From Gonatopus flavifemur (Eukaryota; Arthropoda; Insecta; Hymenoptera; Dryinidae), in contig JAFFJZ010000002.1 of assembly GCA_018340375.1 (NCBI GenBank), positions 42,242,001 to 42,306,000 on the forward strand: a DNA stretch of 64,000 nucleotides, in the 5' to 3' direction. A program made the translations under genes and the position numbers. The notes under the pieces were generated by a model. That model made no database searches, was not told where the DNA came from, and was given only the letters and a program-made list of their open reading frames with translations. Positions 57,049 to 64,000 of this stretch are shown here, one piece after another (the stretch's first letter is position 1; every line of letters starts with the position of its first letter).

Positions 57049-58779
57049 AGTGTGTTGTATGAAAAGGAATATTTTGATAATAATATTGACAACTTATTTT
57101 GAAATAAATATAATAAAAAAAGTTTATCATCGTGGTTTCTCGACATTTCTTCTGCAATGAATCTCATTTCTACAGACTATTTCCTGTGGTCTCGTAATTT
57201 TTTCTCGATTCTTCATCATAAATAGCTGCATCAATTTCATCGAATAATCAAACACATTCCTTGTAAATCATAATCATAGTAACTGTTCGAATACGGTTTA
57301 AAAGTCCAGTGAACCCCATGCTCTAAACTTAACTCCACATTCTCTTACAACTGCATTGGCGCAGTCATTTCCGTTCGCTCAGACATTTTTCCCAAAATTC
57401 CATGCACCTAAAGCACAGTCTTTGTGAGGTTTTTTTTTCATCAAATTCGTGTTGTAACTATGCGGGTCCGGTAACGGTCTCATTTTATTCTATTTTCTTC
57501 TCCCAATAGTATTGAATTGTTGTGTATAAGTGCATGCAGTTTTATTTGATTTTTTGCACATCGAATAATTCCCTTTGAGAGAAGTTTGAAGTCTATCTGT
57601 TTCGATTGATGGTTTTTCAGAAGTGTGATCGTCCATAAATGTAAAATTTCATTGAAATTGTCAATTAATTCTATTCTGTACAGAATAGTGAATATTTTTG
57701 CCGATCTGTGGACAAATTGACTGCAACAGCTGATCGGATTGTTGAATGAGCAACGCAATTAGGTTGGGAGGACTTTGTTCCTCCGCGTTGGATTGAAAAA
57801 AAAAACATTCCAGGTCGAAGAATTTGAATGATTTTTATCTTCATATTTAATTTTGTAGACTGATTTATGAACATTGTAGGCAAAAACCTGACTTTTTCAA
57901 GATTTTAGTCAAAATCATTCTTGTTTATTACAGAAGGAATTCAAACTAACATTTTGGAAAAAGACCTGTTTTTGTCCACAATATTCATAAATGAGGACAA
58001 AGTTAGTCTGGAAAACAAATATGAGGACAAAAACTGTCCAAATTTGTCGACCCAGGAACTTGACGTGCTTATCCGAATAATTGAATTGTTCCTTCAAGCA
58101 GCACACTAAAATTATTATTTCAACTACGATAGATAAATATTTATTTAGAGTACAAAAGAAAATGTTGGTTCAAAAAGTGGAAGGATTTAGTTTTTTCTGT
58201 GAAGAAATCTTTCACTTTTCTTTTATAAAAGCGAATAATGAAGTACGTGAGAAGAAGAAGATGCAATTTATGTGGAAAGTATCGTGCGATGAACTTCCTG
58301 GTGACTGTTCTCTCAATCGTAAATACGTCGTATTTCATGAAAATCATCACCTATATAGAGTGTCAATGAGTAACAAATTATGTTTGCAGAAATTTGTTTC
58401 CAAATACATCATTTTTGTTAGCATTCAACTTGAATTCAGTGGATAAATGATCTTTTTCGAATAAAAGTTTTTAATTGTTGTTTTTTATATTTCTCTGCGA
58501 CGTTCAATCGAAAATACAAATGTGGGACTTGGATACTCACAAAAATATGAAAGAAAGTTAACTTTACTGAAATTCTAGATCCTTTCTCTTATTTTAATTA
58601 TTTTTGCAGTCATGTGAGACAATTGCACGAACATATTCGAAAAAAAGATTCAACAAATGTGTGCACAAATGTGAAAACAATTCCATTGGGGTTGAATTCA
58701 CAAGAACCGGAAGGAGAAAATCTTGATGTCCTCGAGGATTGGAATTGAACGTTGCTACTCTTGAAAAGTTGGGAGATCA
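57049..58779. other. No gene recognised; decayed TTGCT-family piece at about 57690-57790
   Basis: The piece near 57690-57790 (ACAGCTGATCGGATTGTTGA) aligns with 23205-23280. A 121-codon plus-strand frame at 58081-58446 has no domain and is overlapped by a frame on the other strand; I regard it as chance. Confidence 0.4.
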
Positions 58780-59977
58780 CCCTGGTGGAAATATTTCTCC
58801 GAATTTCTCATTTTTCGTTCATATTTCCTCCTAAATGGTCCGAATTTCTCCGCTCATCAGAAAAAGGGAATCGAGAAGTTTGGAATGTTTCGAATGCAAC
58901 ATATTTGAAAGAATTTGTGATTTTTTGTCAAAAGTTGAACACTTTCTCACTAAATTTTGAAAGTAAATCATACCGATTTCCTTCGAATTTCTCCGAATTT
59001 TATCCATATATGTGTTTAATATATATTAGGGAATGTTCGGAGAGAATTCGGGAAATTTTCAGAAATTGAATGCAACTATTTCCTCATCTTATCAGAAGCA
59101 ATTTAGAGAAAGTCATACAAATTACTCGAATTGTTCAATCGATCCGAGTATTCCGATTTTATCCGAATTCCTCCGAAAACATGTAACAAATGGAGGGTTC
59201 AGTGGATTTCTAGGCATGATTTTTTGTCAGACTGAGGAAAAATTCGGAGGAAATCGGATATATGTTTGAAAACTTATTGACCTGTATTTTTCAAGAAAAT
59301 TCAGAGGAATTTGGATCACTCACCAACATTTGAACGCGTGATGGATTATTCCGATTGTTTTCGAATGGCTACGAAAAAAGGTGGGAAGGATCTGGCTCTC
59401 CGAAGTTCTCCGAACTTTACCTACATTCAAATTTCCATACATTGGAGAATTTTCGGAGAAAATCGGGGGGATTGTCAAAGGTTAAGTAGAACAGTTCCCA
59501 TCCTCCCTCAGAAGTAATCAGGAGAAATTCGGAAAAATATTCTGATTATGGAATGAATTATGTTAAGAATATGAATAATTCGAAGAATACTATAATCATT
59601 TCAGAAAGAATTCGGAGAAAATCTGAACTTTTGATTCAGAAAAATCATTTGACGCGGAGTATTTCGGAGAAATTCGTGAATTCGATATGACATTTAGAGA
59701 AAATCTGGATAAATCGGAGAAAATTTCGGAGTGAGTCGGAAAAGATTGGAGAAATATTTCGATCATGAAATAAATTACGTTGAACAAATGAATAATTCGG
59801 AGAAAAATGTGATGTTTCGAGGAGAAATTCGGGAAAAATCTGAATCTTCCAATTCGGAGAAGTGACTATGAGCGAAGCGTTTCGGAGAAAGGTCTCAATT
59901 TGGTATAAAATTCGGAGAAATTCCCGGACAAAATCGGAAAAAATCGGAGAAAATTCGGAGAAATATTTCCACCAGGG
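58780..59977. mobile_element. 1.2-kb element built of TCTCCGAATTT/AATTCGGAGAA words
   Basis: Starts CCCTGGTGGAAATATTTCTC and ends GAGAAATATTTCCACCAGGG, inverted repeats of about 30 bp when the adjoining CCGAATTT words are included. The entire body repeats TTCTCCGAATTTCTCCG and its complement with many variants: the pyrimidine-side orientation dominates the first half and the purine-side orientation (AATTCGGAGAAA) the second half, so the whole element is a giant imperfect hairpin. No 2-bp duplication is evident. Frames through it are word artefacts. Confidence 0.75.
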
Positions 59978-61369
59978 GTGGTCCTGAAGAAATATATTAG
60001 CGTTGGGATATTAGCCAAATTTTCCGTGTGAGATTCATCAAAAATACTTGAATATCTTCAAAATATTCAAGTAATGTGGAGAAATCTTATATGAAAGATT
60101 TTGCTCGAGTCCTGGCGCTAGTATCCCCTTTTCGTATGAATTCCATGCGATACAATATGTTTCTCTACAAATCAATTCTGCAATATTCCCCCTATTTTTG
60201 TATTTTTTTCAATATTTCAATCTTCTTTTAGTTTTCCTAGATCTTTTGTACATTATTGATATCTTTCGTCGAAATGAAACGTTTGAAGCCAAGACATGGA
60301 AGAATAAAATTCTCTATCTAAGTGATTAATCTCCGTATTTTGAATTAGAAAAATTATCTTCAAGATTCCACGCGATCCCCCAATACAGAAAAATTTCATC
60401 AGATTCATTATTAAAATTTTGAGAATGATAATGAATCAAAGCCAGTTCTGTGAACTATCTCAAGATATTATTCCAAATATTGCTTTGGTATGAGATTTCC
60501 AGAAAGAAAGAGCATAATCGATCTTCAAATCTGCTGCGCATGAAGTCTACTTATGAATTCTGAGTAAAAGAATCTGTTAGTCACTCCTTTTGTATTAGGT
60601 AAGGTTGTAGGTAATCATTTCCTTTTGTCTTGTTATCAACAACAATAAAGCACCATTGGGAATCATATTATTTTTGCTGTGTGACTTGAATGTCAGTCGA
60701 GTTTAATAACCTCAATAACAAAACGTATTTATATTCGCTCGGGAACACTGAAAAACACTTTATTATTGCAACTGTTATTATGACAGTTGGTATTCCAAAG
60801 TGATACAATGGAATCGTGTTATGAGGGGAAGAATACAACAAATTTCGGATCATTCGCAATACGCTTTTCTTGGCGAAAAAGATTATTTTTTCAGATGTAA
60901 CGATATCGACTTTGTTGAGTACGGATGAATTTTTCCAGCGAATCATTAATTCATGGATGACAATGATATCATCCGATGAATAAAAAGATTGCATTATTTT
61001 GCGAAATGATTCCCATTGCGAACAACGATGTGCATTTTCTGTTATTTTACTTTAATAGGATTTCGGTTGATAAGTTTTTACTATCATTATCATGCAAATT
61101 ATTTATTATTTGAAAGATAGGTATATTTTCCTTGAATTCCATCCATTTTCATAATTCAAAACTAATATTGTGTGTCAGTATATAACTAGCAGCCTTCTCT
61201 CGCATGTTACGATTTAAAATTGTTACTTTTATTAAAATTTCATCTTTCACTTTCCAATATCTCTGTAATTGCATGAACAAAAACTTGTTTATGCGAGTCT
61301 AACAGGTACATATAGCATCGGCTGAGAGTTTTACAGGCATCAGATGAGTTTACAGAGAGGAAACAATTT
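59978..61369. other. No gene recognised
   Basis: AT-rich DNA. A small hairpin ACTTGAATATC...ATATTCAAGT lies at about 60045-60072, next to a TTTTCCGTG end at 60020-60029 of a decayed type 1 element. The 108-codon minus-strand frame at 60668-60994 shows no domain. Confidence 0.4.
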
Positions 61370-61450
61370 GTAGTTTTAGTCAGTGAGCTTCTACCTAGGT
61401 TAGCAGAAAAATTTGTTATCCTGTATATAATACCTCGATTTGTTAATTCG
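61370..61450. repeat. TTGCT-family fragment
   Basis: CTAGGTTAGCAGAAAAATTTG then ATAATACCTCGATTTG, matching 56580-56640 directly and 23130-23180 in reverse. Confidence 0.5.
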
Positions 61451-62693
61451 GTATATTCAAGTGACTGAAAATTACATTTTGAAAATTCCTATGTTAAAAT
61501 TAATGTTTTGTGCGCGAAGGGATGAGTCCCAAATAGTAAATCTCCCCTCAGTGAAAGGGGAACGTATGGAGCGAGTAGCGAAAGTACGTATAAAATTGAG
61601 GGAGTGAGTACTGAACGTAAGGCGGAAGATTTTAAGCGTAGAGCTTTTCTAAATTACGCTTCCTGTACATTATTATTTTTCAGCGGAGTTCCGGTGCACA
61701 CCTTTTATGCGAAATAACTTTTCATAAAATGCTCGAGGACTAAACAAACGTATGACATTTGCAAACTCTGATCAACACTTTGTTTTCATTGAAAGACAAG
61801 CATGTTTTTCCCAATGTTTATATAGTCGTGAAATAATGTTGGAAAGCAAACAAAACAAGAAAAAAACAGGTTGAACGACCATTTTCATACAGCAACACCG
61901 TTATATAACATTTTGCGTCTCATTGTATCCAAGGATATCCAAACCTCATTATTTGTTTGAAACGCAAATTTTTCAGAAGTTTCTGGAGGATTCACCATTC
62001 ATACGCCATGCATTGTAGTATGGAACATTTCAAGATCAATGCTCAGAACCTATATGAAATTGATGTGACCTCTAGTTCTCGAAAAAGTACACGGATGGTT
62101 TGAGAAATAATTTCAACTTTAGATATAAATATGCTGAAAACGGTTGTAAAAGGTGCATGTATCGAATGTCATTTGGGGATCAAAGAATTTGTCTCTTTAA
62201 AAATCTTATAAAACTGTCTTTTATGTTTTCTTGACTTTATTCATCAGGAGATTGCAAAGGTGTACTGTTTATGCGCTGATTGAAGAATTCGGGTTGTTTT
62301 TTTTTCACGGTGCACGAATATTGTGTTGAGATTTTCTCAAAATATTGTGGATAACGATGATTCGATGATTTTTAAATGCAAGTTCTTATTTTACATTGAT
62401 ATTTCATTCAAACGTAGAGCTTATGTACTTTCATAACTCTGTGTTAAGGAATATGTACAAATCGTCGGCATAAACTCGTATGTAAACTTAACGCATAATC
62501 GGTGCGGAGACTATTTTGAAACAAAGTACATTCTATTACGTTTACGAAGGCTTTGTGCATAATTCTTATGATTTCACAAGTGTTTTAATATATTCCTTGA
62601 AAGCATCCAGTTGATTAAATAATGTATTTTACGTTATTGAATGATGAAATATTCCAGAAGACAGTATTCATGCATGCGAAAAAATGAATTCCC
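61451..62693. other. No gene recognised
   Basis: AT-rich DNA. A TTTTTTTTTCACGGTG end near 62297-62312 suggests another decayed type 1 terminus. Confidence 0.4.
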
Positions 62694-63095
62694 TGTGGCA
62701 GCTACTCACTTTTTTACCTCAATTTTTCCGCTGTTACAGTAGAAACACTCGACCGAAAATTTAGTTAAATTCCATCCGGACCTGGTCGGGTCCTAATCAA
62801 ACGCCCGGATAACCCGACTGAATTTATAGTTGAGTAATGGTAGAGCTATGCCTTTTCATTAATTGCCATAGCAAGAATTCATAGCTGTCACAGTGCAGAT
62901 TTTGGTTGATATTCAACTACAAAACAAAGCGAAACAATTGTGCTGTGGGATTTTTGCTGTGGTAACTGCATTTCTCGTTGTTACAATTGAACGAGTAGCT
63001 GTGATAACTAAAAAAGTAGCTCTCGTAGCGAAATGCGGATACGATTTGGAGACAGTTTTAACAACATCCTCAGTAGAGTTTTTCTGTTGCCAAAA
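62694..63095. repeat. Diverged GTAGCTGTGATAACT-word element
   Basis: Carries GTGGCAGCTACTCAC, GCTGTTACAG, AGCTGTCACAG, GCTGTGGTAACTGC and GTAGCTGTGATAAC in both orientations, like the AGCT-word family. A different self-complementary patch (CCGGACCTGGTCGGGTCC... CCCGGATAACCCGAC, about 62776-62818) interrupts it. Frames on both strands at 62893-63156 are byproducts. Confidence 0.4.
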
Positions 63096-63124
63096 CAAGC
63101 GCAACAATTATTCTCTCCAGGATG

Positions 63125-63200
63125 CCCGAGTGGAAAATTTTTTTAATTATGTATAATTTATATACAATTTAGTATAGTTTATGTATGAATTTAACAGAGT
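63125..63200. repeat. AATTATATATAA-word fragment
   Basis: CCCGAGTGGAAAATTTTTTTAA head, then ATTATGTATAATTTATATAC words, like 14230-14351; the right terminus is not found. Confidence 0.4.
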
Positions 63201-63611
63201 GAATTCTATATGGATTTTACTACAAAAAAATTGAATGATGAATTAATTGTTGGAAAAACAGCTATTTCATTAGTCCCGATTATAAATCAGTAAGGCAGAT
63301 CAACCCATTGATGAACGCGACTTCTTTAATGAACAGTTTGGTTTTTGATTTATAGTTCTTTTCATTGAGTGCTTCAATCTCACCTAAGCATGACTGACTA
63401 CACATTAACTAAATCATTGGTATGTAAATAAATCCAGAATAATATGTCATGGGGGGAAAATATAATAAATAAACGATTGTTCGTTAATTCGTCGAGCTAA
63501 GGGGTTCATAAATGGGGGCATTTATCTTATAAGAATCATTCCTGGAATCCAGAAATTCAAGTCTACTTGGCGCAAGATTTTTTGTTTCCACGCTGAATAC
63601 TGTCAACGAAA
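63201..63611. other. No gene recognised
   Basis: AT-rich DNA with no supported feature. Confidence 0.4.
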
Positions 63612-63712
63612 GCAGATAGAAACTGGTTGAAATCGATAAAACCACATTGAAAATGTATTTGTGTTTATCTGTTTCGACGCGGATTCTGTTGATTTCAATC
63701 AGTTTCTATCTG
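63612..63712. repeat. Hairpin with about 28-bp arms
   Basis: CAGATAGAAACTGGTTGAAA at the left pairs with TTTCAATCAGTTTCTATCTG at the right, with a TTATCTGTTTCGAC inner word that partly repeats the arm. Confidence 0.6.
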
Positions 63713-63769
63713 GTATCGCAAGCAGGCGATCAGCGGAATTGTGATTCACTCCCTACAATTTAGAGCACC

Positions 63770-64000
63770 AATCCAGATAAAATGTGAGTTTATCATAAGC
63801 CTGTCAAAATTGTCATTCGGTTGCTTTTTGTTTGTCATCGACGACGTTTTAATCAACCTTGTCACAAGCTTGTCTGACAACTTTGCAGCAAGGTTAAAGC
63901 GTTGGGAAACTTGTACTATTCTTCAATGCTACATTATTGTTCAGATTTTGACACCTCGTGCCTTCGAGTTTGACAAAGCAAACAAATTTTTTGCATTCGT
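63770..64000. repeat. TTGACA/TGTCAA-word sequence running off the window
   Basis: CTTGTCACAAGCTTGTCTGACAAC near 63860, plus CCTGTCAAAATTGTC, TTTTGACACC and GTTTGACAAAGC, repeat one word in both orientations. Probably the start of another word-type element continuing past the window end. Confidence 0.35.

Noticed and set aside
58081..58446. 121-codon plus-strand open frame
   Set aside because: No family likeness and an opposite-strand frame overlaps it; chance length for AT-rich sequence cannot be excluded.

Overview
This window looks like non-coding, AT-rich DNA from a eukaryotic nuclear genome, most likely an arthropod and probably an insect. There is no operon structure and no long bacterial-type gene. 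There is one decayed mariner DNA transposon, one TTAA-type (piggyBac-like) non-autonomous element, one 3' fragment of a non-LTR retrotransposon, and very many short inverted-repeat elements. A hymenopteran would fit, but nothing here proves the order. I find no convincing host protein gene. Most open frames are short, overlap shadows on both strands, or lie inside palindromes. The best coding candidates are one possible first exon at about 27335-27446 and two low-confidence frames at 38801-39526 and 53142-53330.

The main content is a dense, nested population of small inverted-repeat elements. Two terminal types recur. Type 1 begins CACGG/CACTG followed by AGAAAA and ends in the complement (799-994, 6086-6322, 7660-7999, 7768-7939, 10462-10987, 10560-10796, 19927-20113, 20521-20944, 24460-24726, 26271-26546, 31743-31967, 34641-35535, 35616-35748, 49134-49310). 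Type 2 begins CCC and ends GGG (11616-12906, 14230-14351, 14606-14706, 17569-17776, 18761-19593, 23291-25685, 29539-30153, 34857-35489, 56096-56276, and probably 40133-40305 and 58780-59977). Both types are flanked by a 2-bp direct repeat (TA, TT, AA, CA, TG or AT) wherever both ends can be read clearly. The interiors are not simply random or decayed: each subfamily is built from its own short word, repeated many times in both orientations (AGCT, TTGCT/AGCAA, GAATATTC, AATGCATTT, TTGGGCC, ACTC/GAGT, AACGTT, AGATCT, CCGAATTTCTCCG and others).

Layout. 1-9700: gene-poor, with the first inverted-repeat elements and a nest at 7660-7999. 10460-12990: a three-part nest in which a 1.3-kb element interrupts one arm of a long palindrome. 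16870-26550: the densest block, with two inverted copies of one element family; the second carries a stack of further insertions four levels deep. 27300-27510: possible exon. 28700-36600: GC-rich patches sharing a motif, more nests, a tRNA-like remnant. 38800-41600: a long weak frame, an AGATCT-word element, and a 187-bp element split by a piggyBac-like insertion whose intact relative lies at 47979-48166. 42955-43236: retrotransposon tail. 47351-47812: tandem duplication. 50283-51583: dead mariner. 55890-63960: more word-type elements, including a 1.2-kb one at 58780-59977.

Several insertions can be undone on paper because an uninterrupted relative exists elsewhere in the same window. This gives element boundaries, 2-bp or TTAA target duplications and relative insertion order without any outside data.
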